Positions 1 to 12,140 of a stretch of 64,000 nucleotides of DNA are shown here, piece by piece; the first letter of the stretch is position 1, and each line of letters starts with the position of its first letter. Origin of the DNA: Watersipora subatra (lineage: Eukaryota; Bryozoa; Gymnolaemata; Cheilostomatida; Watersiporidae); contig NC_088711.1 in the NCBI RefSeq assembly GCF_963576615.1, positions 6,758,001 through 6,822,000 on the forward strand, read 5' to 3'. A model generated the notes under the pieces. It did not search any database and was not told where the DNA came from. It was given only the letters and a program-made list of their open reading frames with translations. The position numbers and the translations under genes were made by a program.

Positions 1-674
1 ATTTCTCTGACGTAGTCAATCCATTGGGTTATTGTTTCGACACGTGATTTTATCACGTGAATTGAATGGCCAATAAAAGGCTCAATATAAACCTTCTCTT
101 AGCACTAGCTTATGACAAACACTTCGGGGTCTACCGAAAAGCCCATATCAAATATAGATGCTCGATACGTTACAGTTTTGTTTCAGCTTGATCTAATCAT
201 CTAGTCGTGATCTGATCATGTGACCCATATTTCCTGCCAAATAGCGCAAGCAATTTTTGCAGAGCTTTTCGACTATCAAAGGTGACCAAAAAGCTCATCA
301 TGTTTATCAGAGGATGATATGCATTCCTTCCAGTTGAGGTTAAAAACTTAAATAAATTTTTATGGTAGGTTTTGAGATATCATTGCTCAAAGTGACAGCA
401 TTACAATGATGATGAAATAGACGCATAAGGACAATAGACGTGGTTTTATTAAATGTGTGTATATTTGTGAAAATATTTCGACGAATAAGGTTGCATGAAA
501 GTGTAAACAGAAACCATTCAGTAAACCGTAAGCAGATTCCAATCAACGGCGTTTTCATGATGACTGCGATTAACTGTTCGTTTTTGAGCTTTTAAGAGCT
601 TGTAATCACATTTCCGCATATTTTGCACCTACAACACAGCAGAGTAAGACACGGTGAATCTTTTTTCACACGTG
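1..674. repeat. Truncated copy of a TTAA-type foldback element
   Basis: This block is a diverged copy of the element seen whole at 52905-53781. Shared stretches include CACGTGA spaced by a short gap, GGCCAATAAAA, TTATGACAAACACTTCGGG and ATCAAATATAGATGCTCG, and the inner part of the right inverted repeat at about 585-665. The match stops after GGTGAATC near 665, so the outermost right terminus is missing. The left side is cut by the window edge. No coding capacity is visible. Confidence 0.7.
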
Positions 675-1249
675 GTTCAACAAAAAGACAAACATTGATA
701 TTTGTATATATAAATAGAGAACCTCGTATTCAGTCAAATTTGGTACCAGAAAGCTAGTTGTGAGCTAACTGACGAGTGTTTTTTGTTTCAGTAGAGTTCA
801 AGTTTGAGTATATTGACCCTCTTGTTACCAGACCTTTGGCTACATCGCTGCTGGAGATTCGGTTTTTGTAGCGTTTAAAGGTATTGTTTTGTTTTATTCA
901 TTACTATTTCAAACTAGAAGTTTATGTTGTAGGTTTCTAAAATATTTCTGCAATGTTCTAAAATGCTAATTTGCCATCTTGGAAGCCCAATACAGAGTAC
1001 CAGTAAATAGCAGTGAATAGTCAAATAACAGTTTTGAAGTTTGTACGCATTTTAAATGTATCATGCTTGACATGAAAAATTTTCTATCATATTAATGTGA
1101 TTTCATTTTGTACACCGTTGCTGAATTTGGCCGATGGCAGAAGTCATTCGCAGTCTCGAAGAACTGTAAAGTAATTATGATAACAATCGGCTTCAACAAT
1201 GTCAACGAGGGTGCACAACACCAGTTACAAGCCTTAGCAAAGTTCTGCA
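675..1249. other. Gene-free spacer
   Basis: AT-rich single-copy-looking DNA between the truncated element and the minisatellite. No ORF, RNA gene or repeat that I can support. Confidence 0.5.
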
Positions 1250-1825
1250 TAAAGTCATAAAGTCTAGAGTATGAAGTCATAAAGTCTAGAGTATACAGTC
1301 ATAAAGTCTAGAGTATAAAGTCATAAAGTCTAGGGTATAAAGTCATAAAGTCTAGAGTATAAAGTCATAAAGTCTAGGGTATAAAGTCTAGAGTTTAAAG
1401 TCATAAAGTCTAGAGTATTAAGTCATAAAGTCTAGAGTATAAAGTCTAGGGTATAAAGTCTAGAGTATAAAGTCATAAAGTCTGGAGTATAAAGTCTAGA
1501 GTATAAAATCATAAAGTCTAGTGTATGAAGTCTACAGTATGAAGTCATAAAGTCTAGAGTATAAAGTCTGGAGTATAAAGTCATAAAGTATAAAGCCTAG
1601 AGTATAAAGTCATAAAATCTAGAGTATAAAGTCATAAAGTCTAGAGTATAAAGTCATAAAGTCTAGAGTATAAAGTCTAGATTATAAAGTCATAAAGTCT
1701 GGAGTATAAAGTCTGGAGTATAAAGTCTAGAGTATAAAGTCATAAAGTCTGGAGTATAAAGTCTGGAGTATAAAGTCATAAAGTCTAGAGTATAAAGTCA
1801 TAGAGTCTAGGGTATAAAATCTAGC
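1250..1825. repeat. Minisatellite, 22-bp and 15-bp units (AGTCATAAAGTCTAGAGTATAA)
   Basis: About 30 tandem units of AGTCATAAAG + TCTAGAGTATAA, mixed with shorter units that lack the CATAAAGT part. Point variants (TCTAGGG, TCTGGAG) are scattered, so the array is old enough to have diverged but keeps its register. It is not coding. Confidence 0.95.
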
Positions 1826-4800
1826 GCTACGATATTCATGATTAGATCACTCATTTTTTATATTCTAGCATCCAACAATTTTGCTAACTACTGCTTTATC
1901 ACACTGATGAAAGGACTAAAAACAAAGATTTTACCTTGCCTTCACCAGATCCAAATTGGCCAGTTGACATCGCACGCATGGCGTGAGTGGTCATACTAAA
2001 ATAAACCCCACACACGTTAGAGCAGATATTATATATTATGACAATATATATGACAATTATGACAATAGTACAGACAAGTTGAGATTTAAAGAAATGAAGG
2101 TGTCGGTTTTTATAAATATCTGCTTCTATTACAGCTATCAGCTAATACATTTTCAAATTAAAAACCTGGAACTTGTTTTAGGTTTTACACGGCAAAACGT
2201 AGAAAATAAACAATAAGAAAAATATTAGACTAGATTGTTCTTGTGCAAGAGGAATAACGGATATGAAATAGATAAAAAGTAGAATAATCAACATTCTTGT
2301 ACTTTTTTGCTAGTCAATGTCTTTTGTCAGACAACGTCCAGATAGGAATTTGGATTTGTAAAGTTAACTGACATTACTTGATACAAATAGAAAGTCAATG
2401 TAAGGAAAGCATGATTCTCACTTTAAAAATAGCCAAGGTTTCAACGATCTTGTGATGTTAATGGCACGGTGGTCAAGGTTTCTTTAATTTGTCCTGGGAA
2501 TGCTTGAACTGTATTTAATTTTAGTCAGCAAATATATTTTGTATTTGTTCGACAGAAACTGTGATTTCTAGCCAGATTTGTCTACCTCCCCATGAAAGTT
2601 GACAGCGGTACGAATACACAATTTTTCCTTCCTCTCATAACAACCTCAAGTTTGTTTTTCTAGCTTAAACTGAGATATTCAAGTTGTTGTAAATTCTTTG
2701 AAAGCTATCAATATGCCAAAGTACACCTTTAAAGATCAATGCATTAAAATTCAAATGTCATCATAATGCAACAGAAGGTCGGAAAGATGCAACAGACTAT
2801 TAAAAAACACATACGAGTTATAGGACAACTTGCTTGAAGCACTTTTTAAAGCAAAGGAACACGTTTATAAACAGCGATTTAATGCCTTTTTGATTTCTAA
2901 TATTTAAAAAGAAAATTAATTAGATAGCGGCGAGATCTATTAAGAAAACAGCCTAAATAAAAAGCACTAATCATCAAAGACAATAACAAAAAATTCTGCT
3001 GGCTCCTTTCCACAACTATAGTAGATAGTTCAAATACCCTTGTCAGCTATATTGACAGCACTGAACTAACAAAAAATGGTTTCAATTAGCACCATTATAA
3101 AAACAAGCTTGTTTTAAATTGGTTTTCGAAAGAAGATTTGATGATTGATGGAGATAATAGATATTTACTTGGCATTGTTGCTACCACAGGTTAAACATTT
3201 CGCTCTATTTTTACCAGGTCTTTACGACTCAACAAAATGTAGGCCTACTGTTGAAAAAAGTTGGAGGTAAATTACTGCAGCCAAAGCTTAAAATTGAGGT
3301 TTCAGCAAATTAAAATAGTTATAAACCCTATGTTAAGGTACGGCCACACGTAACGATTTTTTCGTTGGTTCCGACCGAAATTACGAAATGAACGAAAAAC
3401 ACAGAATTATTCAGCCGAAATTCACAGAATTGTCAGAGCTGTACATGCACACCGAAATCGTCGACGAAATGCTTTTAATTGGCTTAGCAAATTATTAGCA
3501 AGCACGATTCGAGCAACTTTCGAACCAACCATCATTAAAACATTATGTGACAGATTCGAGCTTGAAAAAATAGTAGACAACTCATCTTTAAAATACCTGG
3601 CCTGACAACTGCCTAAAGTTTGTTGGTTCAATGAAATAAGATGCAGACTTCAATATTGTTGTTAAAAACAGACAATTAACAGAAACTGAAGAAACTATAA
3701 GTGCATAATTAGCTATAAATAAACAACCACATTTTCAAATAAATTTTTGTTATTGAGAACAGGGTAGACACGAAAAAGACAAATAATTTAAATATTGATT
3801 TTTTTCGTAAAAAATCAGTTTTCTTGACTTTTTTATAATTTTGCAAAAATCAGTGTTCTTTGACAAGCAATCCATTTTTGATGAGTGTACAAAATTTGCA
3901 AACACTCTTCTGTCAAAAACTAACAAGTGTGACGAAGATAATTGACTGCAAGTGCAATACTTTGGCATGAATCTATAGAAGTATATGAGACTTGAAGGTA
4001 GGACATAGGAGTTTATTTAGTAAACTTCACAATAAGATTAATTGTGAGGTGGCAAATGTAACTAGTGGAGTGTTTTCTCAATATGGTGTTTAATAAATTA
4101 CATTATCACATGAAACTATTTACTGCAAGCAGCTCAAGTGCAAATGCCGAAAGCATCTCTATCTGAGTCTTGTTCATTCAAAAACATGAAACAGGCTAGG
4201 TACTGAACAAACAGGTATACTGGTATTTATATTGCGCATGGTCAACTGCATCAATCACACAAGAAAAATGTGCTTAAATATGTCATATTGTCTTTTGTGA
4301 ATTTGGCTCTCATTCGTACATGTGGTGAGAGAAGAGAGTCATGACATACAGCTTGCGCTACAAGCGGGCATTGTTACATAATTGTGGTTTGCCTTTGTTA
4401 TGTGTTCATTACTGGCAGTAAGCCTTACTCTTATGTCATTGGCTGTGCCCCTTTTGTCTATCTTGTGTTGTTTGAGATTATGGTATGAGTAGGCACTCAC
4501 TTCTTCACTCGCAATGGTACAATAAAGTCATATAGTGTACAGCACATTTCAGCACAGTACATTGTGTGACACTACTAGTAACTCTACTGCGCTAACTTAC
4601 ATGTATCTCCCGCTGTATAATTTTATATCACTGGTGAATGCAAGAAATATAGAATTTGTCAAATTAAAGCTAGTACGTCATCGTACTGAAAAGCGGGTTC
4701 ATCACCAGCCAGATGTGCAATGTAATACACAGACAATTTCTACGAGCAGAAAATCATAAGCATTGAAAAAGATTGATAAAAATAAAAACATTCCATTTTT

Positions 4801-5153
4801 TCGCAAAAAAATAATAATTTTCCTATCTTGATTGAGAAACTCATCATATCTAATCAAACAGTAACTTATAGTATTTGCTCAAAGACCACCATCATCGACA
4901 TTCATAAGGGTCGCCTTCAGCTAACAATTCACACACACTTATGACGTATTATCAACTATTACAATCATGCCTTAATTTGATGTAACTCAGAATAGATACC
5001 TTATTGATCGAAAACATCGAGATATTTTCAGCATGGCCATCTTGACTCGCAGAACAGAACTGCCTCAAAGCTCAATGGTGTGAGCTACCCGGTATGTATT
5101 AGCCTACGGTCTAACGGTTACCGCATAGTCGGAACGTCAGACCTAAGCTACAT
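1826..5153. other. Gene-free region
   Basis: No coding region is convincing here. A possible transposon end begins at a TTAA near 3334 (TTAAGGTACGGCCACACG), but I could not find its partner. Short ORFs at 1983-2216, 3422-3631 and 4535-4759 show no family resemblance. Confidence 0.4.
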
Positions 5154-5161
5154 CGACGTCT

Positions 5162-7634
5162 GGTAACTGGACCTTTGGGCGACAGTCACTAGGGCGACAG
5201 ACACTTAGGCGACACTTTCGGTTCGAAAGGCGACAACTTCAGACGGAAAGGCGACACGGCAGACAAACCGGCGACAATTCTAGACTAAAAGGCGACAAAT
5301 TGGTTTGCTGTTTGGTTGAAGGCAAGGTAATATACTGACAAACTATGAGATGCTGTCGTTGTGTGCTATGCTTACGTATATTTTTGAAACGAAGCCTTGA
5401 AAGTGTTATTGTTTTTTTACAGACTTTTTTATAAATCGAAATTGCAACATGTATTTTTAAACGCCATTGGTGGGATTGGGATTTCTCTGATTATGCTAGC
5501 CCAGACAATTAACAAAATATTAAGGTTTTTTTTCTAAAAATGCATCTAGCTTATTTAATTAAAACACCAAAACTTGTTTTTGTATCAGCATGTTTGTTCA
5601 AAACTGTTCGAAAAGTCACGTTCTCGGCTGAATTGTCGACAATCTTGTCTCTGATTATTAAAACTTTAGAGTTATCCCATCTCTGATTGTTGAAACTTTA
5701 GAGTTATCTTACCTCGAGAAGAAATAGTTTTATGGTTTCGATCGTCAAAATTCACAGTAGCTGGGAGAAGAGTTTGCTTTTTGTGTGAGGTGAAAAGACA
5801 ATTCCCTATTATTGTAATTTCTCATTTACTTGTGGAATTAATGATTTCCTTATCCTTGTTTCTTTACAATTATGATAATAATTCAATGTCATTATAATGC
5901 AGACTCAATAGGCTAAATTGCGGTTCACACTGATCTATGTTTGTTAAGATTTTATTTGAGTATGAAGAGTGAAGGCTTTTTTTGACATAGGTGTCTAAGA
6001 TATATCCATATTTTACTAACTTCTGCAGCTTGTTGCAAGAAGACTAAACAGCATCACAGAAAGCTTATGGAGAAATGATCCATTCCAAAGCATAGAAATC
6101 AACTGGTCCTGATGCCATATTACCCTACAGTCACTTGAGATATTTGACCGAATTACCCTTGTCACAGATCCCGATGGCACACACAACCTGTAGTTTGAGA
6201 CAATGAGGAGTGATCAACACCTCAAAGACCTTTTGATATATACTCAGTTGCAGGTTAATGCTGCCATGTACCACATCGTATACTATATTTTGCATTTTAA
6301 CGCGCACTATGAATCTTTTTATATGCGACTATTTTAACAAAGGACAGACTTCAGAAAAGATGGGAATATATTACATAGACAGCCATTGGCTTGAACTTTA
6401 ATAACAACTTTATTAAATAGTGGTGTAGGGAATTTCCTGCAATTATTTTTGTGTATGATTGGAAGTGCAAGTGCATTCGAGCACCTGCGAGTCACTGTGT
6501 ACAATTATACTCCTGTAGTTCAAATTATCTTTTCATGTAAGTTTTAGAATTAGTAGAAAGTAATATTCAGTTGCCAATTTATAACCGTGAACCTGATCTT
6601 GTCATTCTAGATAGGAAAGAGAAGTTCTATCGCTAGATGGGTTTATCTACATAGTATCAATCAGTATAAAGTCATTGTAAAAAAAATTAATGCTGCAAAC
6701 TATTGATATACGTATTTTTGAAAGTTATATATGATAAAAATCAGCTTTACTATTTGTATAAATATACCAAAAAGCAAATTTATTAAAATGTATAAAGCTA
6801 AACTCATATGTATGTATTTATTTTCATACTGCAATCAGAACAAGAATATACATTAATTTGAGATCTACTACTGAGGGTCCTAATACATGATGCATGAGCC
6901 AAAGATAGTATAATGACTCATCAACAGCGATATGCTAGTGACTCAAGAATGCATCGCTTCAAAGGGGTTGAAAAAGTTGGTACCTCTATGATGTCATAAA
7001 TTAGGCGGTAAGGAATCTCAGACTCTTGCTACACTGATAAGCAACTTGCCAGTTTTTCCAAGCATTCAAGGAAGGAAGTGAAAAAGAAAATAGGTATTGG
7101 CTAAATGACTATTCAGCGTGTTGACAGACTCTAAAGTTAAATTTGTGGAAAAGGATGAACAGAAGAATAGTTGGGCGATTAATGACAGATTAATCTCAGC
7201 AGTTTTTTTAAATATTAACTATCTCAATTAAATAAATATTTGGTACATTCATTAATACAATAGGAAATTCTACTGTGTGTAAAAGAATAATGTAATCAGA
7301 TTAATGAGGATATAAGCATGTAATAGATGCCAAGGAAATAAGGTGGAGCAATGCGTAAAAAGTATGCTAATGCAAGATTTCCAATCTGGGCATCAATAAA
7401 GTTGGTGTCTTGTTAGTGTTCACTACTAACTCACAACAACATAACAGGCCATAGCAGGACTTAATACGTGTATTTTGAATTAATCCTGCCCTCAGAATTG
7501 TCGCCTCAATGTCCAGAATTGTCGCCTGTTTGTCCGCTGTGTCGCCCTTCCGTCTGAAGTTGTCGCCTTTCGAACCGAAAGTGTCGCCTAAGTGTCTGTC
7601 GCCCTATTGACTGTCGCCCAACCGTCCATAATTC
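5162..7634. mobile_element. 2.47 kb DNA transposon with long GGCGAC-rich terminal inverted repeats
   Basis: The left end (about 5170-5290) and the reverse complement of the right end (about 7490-7626) match over roughly 120 bp. Both contain GGGCGACAGTCA, CAGACACTTAGGCGACACTT, GGTTCGAAAGGCGACAACTT and CAGACGGAA. The hexamer GGCGAC recurs about seven times in each arm. The 8-mer CGACGTCT stands immediately outside both ends (5154-5161 and 7635-7642), a likely target-site duplication. There is no intact transposase, so the element is non-autonomous or decayed. One open stretch interrupted by two stops lies inside at about 6030-6252. Long TIRs with internal subrepeats recall Mutator-like or foldback elements, but an 8-bp duplication also fits hAT or P. 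Confidence 0.8.
6030..6252 (+). pseudogene. Degenerate exon-like reading frame inside the GGCGAC element
   Basis: One frame is open for 74 codons apart from a TGA and a TAG. It is preceded by TTCTGCAG and followed by CAG|GTTAAT, as an exon would be. The text reads like protein (for example ESLWRNDPFQSIEINWS, SLEIFDRITLVTDPDGTHNL, SDQHLKDLLIYTQLQ). I do not recognise the family. It could be a captured host exon or part of the element's own lost gene. Confidence 0.3.
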
Positions 7635-7642
7635 CGACGTCT

Positions 7643-8916
7643 AAGGTCATGGCAGTTGTTAGCGATGACTGCAGTTTGGAAATTGTCACAACGCTATAAG
7701 TTGAGGACGTAGTAGTACATGTACATACATAAGACTTTATTTACTGTTTTACGTTATTTTTTTGTTTATTTCACATAAAATAATAATTTTTATAATAGGT
7801 TTAAATGGATTTTTTAAATGTTTTATCGTCATAACCTACTTTTTTAATTTGTTATTTTCAAATGTGTCGTTTTTCTTTACGCACCTTTTATATTATTAGA
7901 TTTCAGAATCTGCTAGCAGCCAAAGGTCGAGCGTGTAAAAACTTTTTACACGGACAGTCCTATGTGGCGTTATATTCAGTAAAAATTGCGTCTACATTCG
8001 GTCAGACAGTCACTAAATTCTATTACCTCTAAAATGGCCAAGGTCATTTATCCACGTAACAATTTGAGCGCCATCTTGGTCTATGCTACATGGGCACGCG
8101 CTCTTTTATAGTAACCTAGCAACATTGTACAACATTTAATCTCAATGAGCTTGTGGGTGCTTTTATTCATCTCCAATCTTAATCAACCTATATATCAAAG
8201 TCAAGATAAAGATCTACATGTTCATTTTGTTGTATATGCAGGTGTCTCTTGTGCGTCTGACTATGTTGCAGAAACTTGGGCTAAGAAAGCCAGATAGGCT
8301 TTGGGAGGCAAAGCCTCTCACACAGGCTGGCAAGATTATGTAGCTTTCTCAGCTTATTGATAAAGCTAAGGAATAGCTGACTAGATATGGAGAAGGGTGT
8401 ATAAGGGAGCATTCTTCTTCCTGCTACAGGAGAGCGAAGTTGTGGTGAGTGAATACACAACACATTCAACCTATATATGAAAGTCAAGCCAGCTAAAGAT
8501 TACAGATTCTAAGCTATAATTTTTTGTTGTAGATGGCTATTGGCATGGTTTCAACAATTGGCAGACAACTCTATATGGGCGCTATATAATTTGCAATTCT
8601 TATCAACAGATGTTTCCACTGGATTTAAGGGTATCATTGGCATCGCTCGAGTTACCAGCCCAGTGAACTTTAGCTTTAAAACTTATTGACTATCTAATAA
8701 GAGATCACAATAGTTGTTTACATCACCAAGAGCAGAAAACTGGCCAAAACTGTTGTATACATTTGACGAAAATCTTGCAACCTAAATTGCTTTGTTCTAA
8801 AAGTGGTTGGATTGGCCTCGAGCTTAGATTAGCTTTAGCTATTGCGCCAGTAGGTCGTAACACTCAATATATCTTGATTTGTGTTATATTTATGTGTTAT
8901 TTGTTGATATAGACCA
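7643..8916. other. Gene-free region
   Basis: AT-rich DNA with no supported gene. A 68-codon - strand ORF at 8281-8487 has no recognisable motif. Confidence 0.4.
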
Positions 8917-9325
8917 AAAGCAAACTATAAATCTTAACTACAGTATGCTTGACCGCAAAATTTATTTGTGATTTTGAAAATAAATGATCCATGCATAGAA
9001 AATGAGCCAGATGCTCAGATGCTAATACAATGTCTAATAGCATTATATATAAAAAGTATATAATAAATTAAACAACTAAACACCTTTGAACTGTACAAAT
9101 TGTATGCATATATAAAGCAAACTATAAATCTTAATTACATTATGCTTGACTATTAAATATTTTGTGATTCAGAAAATAAATGATCTATGCATAAAAATTA
9201 ATGAGCCAGATGCTTTGATGATCCTAATATAACGTCTAATAGCATTATAGTATATACAAATTATATAATAAATTGAACTACTACATGCCTGCAAACTGTA
9301 CAATTTGTATGCATATATATATAAA
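8917..9325. repeat. Tandem duplication of a ~200-bp unit
   Basis: Copy A (about 8917-9114) and copy B (about 9115-9325) share AAAGCAAACTATAAATCTTAA, AATAAATGATC, GAGCCAGATGCT, GTCTAATAGCATTATA and the ending TTGTATGCATATATA. They differ by many substitutions and short indels. Confidence 0.8.
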
Positions 9326-9863
9326 GAAAAGTCTTAAAAATAAATACTAACTTAAACCGGCTATAGACAATTTATGTCACAGCGGCATAACAGTTTATTG
9401 TCCTCTAAATAATGTTTTTGTAGCATTATGTCTGATGTTCACTTTATGTAAATCTAGGTTTCTTAAGTTGGCAAAGTGGTGCTGTCTTAAATCAAAGTAT
9501 GTTTCAACCACTAAAGCTAGTAGTGAGAAGTGATGATTATCAATTCCTACAGAAGTGTCAGTACAATGTTGCTTTAATTCAAATATATCATAGCGTGCAA
9601 TCTCTTCTTTTACACACTTCAGGATCTTGGGATATTTCAAACATTGATTTGCTGATGTAGTCGCCATCAGATACTTTTTGGTGCATAGAACAGTTGATGA
9701 CAGCCGATTAGCTTCCCATCACACTAATGTAATACAGCCCCAGTATGACTATCTATCTTATCTATGAGTAACTGATTGCATTAACTCATCTACTTAACAC
9801 TATCTATTCAGTGCCTTTGCAAGTCATGTAGGTATTAGGGATTACGTGTATGTCACAATTTCT

Positions 9864-10412
9864 ACTTCCATAACATTTCCATAATTCATTTCCATATTAT
9901 TTCCATAACATTTCCATAATTCATTTCCATATTAGTTCCATAACATTTCCCTATTTTATTTCCATATTATTTCCATTTTCATAATTCATTTCCATATTAT
10001 TTTCATTTCCATACCACTTGCGTAATTCATTTCCATATTATTTCCATTTCCATACCATTTCCATAATTAATTTCCATATTATTTCCATACCATTTCCATG
10101 ATTAATTTCCATATTATTTCCATTTCCATAGAATTTCCATAATTCATTTCCATATTATTTCCATTTCCACAATTCATTTCCATATTGTTTCCATTTCCAT
10201 AACATTTCCCTATTTTATTTCCATATTATTTTCATTTCCATAACATTTCCATCATTCATTTCCATATTATTTCCATAACATTACATAATTCATTTCCATA
10301 ACATTTCCCTACTTCATTTCCATATTTCTAAAATAAAATTTCCATATCCATTTCCGTAAAATTATGGAAATATTTATGTTTATGGAAATAGATATGGAAA
10401 AGTAAACATTTT
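9864..10412. repeat. CATTTCCATA-type minisatellite
   Basis: Irregular tandem array of TTTCCATA words (TTTCCATATTA, TTTCCATAACA, TTTCCATAATTCA). It ends with a short inverted patch at 10364-10412 where TATGGAAAT is on the same strand. It sits inside the decayed P-like transposase and separates its C-terminal piece from the rest. Confidence 0.9.
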
Positions 10413-10661
10413 CATAATATGTTTAGCGATCCCTGGTAGATATTGAATTGCTTTAAATAATAAGCACATATTAGAGTGATAAACTATAATCATCATTTCT
10501 TTAATATGAGCATTAATTACTATCTTAACTGGAAATTCATGATCCTTGTTTAACCATTCTCATGGCTGATGTTATTGATCTAGTCAATCATTACGATTGA
10601 TTAGCACAAAAAAGGGTCGTGGTCTAAACGCTCCTCGTTGGCACCGGAAACGCTCGTGTTG

Positions 10662-10697
10662 TTATCACCATTGAACTTAAAACCCCTGGAATGGCAA
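10662..10697. repeat. 36-bp dispersed repeat, inverted copy at 15137-15172
   Basis: TTGAACTTAAAACCCCTGG with its flanks recurs in reverse orientation at 15137-15172. The two copies lie 4.4 kb apart, facing each other. They may be ends of related elements; no continuous element joins them. Confidence 0.6.
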
Positions 10698-12140
10698 TCA
10701 CGTGACTTTTACGTTGATAATAATACGTAAACGTATGCGCCATATTGGAGAGCTAATCGAATGCTAGTTCCGTTTGTAAACAAACGGTGAAAAATGACAG
10801 AAATGTACATGTTGAATAGTTATTTTCCAGCTGGGTGTTAATGAAAGCTACTCCTACACAGCGTTTAGAGTGCCCTGATAGAAGAAAACCTATTTATAAC
10901 ATATGGAGTAGGATATACCAAATGATAAGTAGATGTATAATAGATTTTCGTGGACCATGTTACTCATACAAACTGTTGTATTACAAATGCATAAACCCAG
11001 CAAATGATATATTCAGGCAAATAACAACTGTTCCATTATATTAAAATTTATATTACATATGCATAAATGCATATGGAAAAACTTAGCACATGAAGTATTT
11101 CGATAAAAACAACACAGAGGTATGCTGTCAAAACAGAAACTGTTTTCAAGAGTTAAGTGATAATAGCTTATGAATGTATGATATGTATAATACAGTATCT
11201 GTAAAAGATGGAATGAACTACTGCAACAACTAAACGGAAATTAAAAACCGTTGTAATAGAGAACAATCAAAATAATGCAAACAAGGAAATGCAGGAATTA
11301 GTGTAATCAGATGATTAAACTTATACATACACGTTACAGAAACTGTAAAAGGAGATTTGTATAGAAGTGGATATTGAGCCAAGGTGCATCAGTTTCTTAG
11401 AACTAAATTAGATTAGGAATAACAGCACAACAACAGCTGCAGATGAATATTACAGTGATTATATTGTTACTGGCCTTTAAAAAGTACTACTTTAGTATTG
11501 TATGCCACAAAGATGCACCTTGCAGTTTGAGTGCAGGATTTTAGCATAATGATGCTGTCGGAGATCATAAAACGACTGAATAAAGTTTTTCATCAATGAC
11601 GCAGTGGATGGATATGCCATCTGCCGTATCCGTAAGGTGTTTCCCAAAGCATAACACATCACTAGACCTTACACTACTAATAAAATACACCACACAATGG
11701 AGTGGATCTGGCTTTGTATGAATACGAAAGTATTAATCTGCAACTAGCAGGATCCTGATGACATCGTCTGATGGACGCACCAATCCTCCATTGTTTTGTA
11801 GCTTGAGTAGAGTATAGAGATGTCGGTACTGGATATTTGACTTAGTGGTAACCAGCAACTGACGGCCAATGTCACGACAGCACTTTAGTTAGCTTTTGCA
11901 CAATGTAGCCAGCTATATAGACTATACTGCTACCTATAACAGAAATTTGACATCTGAAATCATTGAGTTCCACAAACTGATCAACTTCTGGAGTAGCCAG
12001 TATGATGAGAATCTCGTTTTGAGCAGTAACATTACCTGTCTTACTAGCATCTGATTCTGCACCACATTTGATGATAAGTTTGCGAAGGTAGCCTTAAACT
12101 GAGTAACAGTAGGATTATTATTCCAACCCCCTAAACAAAA

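Larger units (their letters stand above)
9395..12140 (-). pseudogene. P-element/THAP9-type transposase remnant
   Basis: Pieces of one transposase appear in the right order on the - strand. At about 12130-11850: GWNNNPTVTQFKA, then, after a frame slip, RKLIIKCGAESD, GNVTAQNE and VYIAGYIVQKL. At about 11810-11730: LQNNGGLVRPSDDVIRI. At 9667-9395: FSLLALVVETYFDLRQHHF ending in TKTLFRGQ and a stop. In P-element and THAP9 transposases I recall, in the same order, a NNP-T-QF motif, an AGYV-KL helix, a GGL-PS-DV block and a KLTLF-like C-terminus. Frameshifts, a stop after LLVAD and a large minisatellite break the gene. I see no THAP domain upstream. Confidence 0.55.

Noticed and set aside
1250-1825. 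Possible CRISPR-like array, also considered for the 40-bp and 39-bp arrays
   Set aside because: Repeats are head-to-tail with no unique spacers, in a spliced eukaryotic genome.
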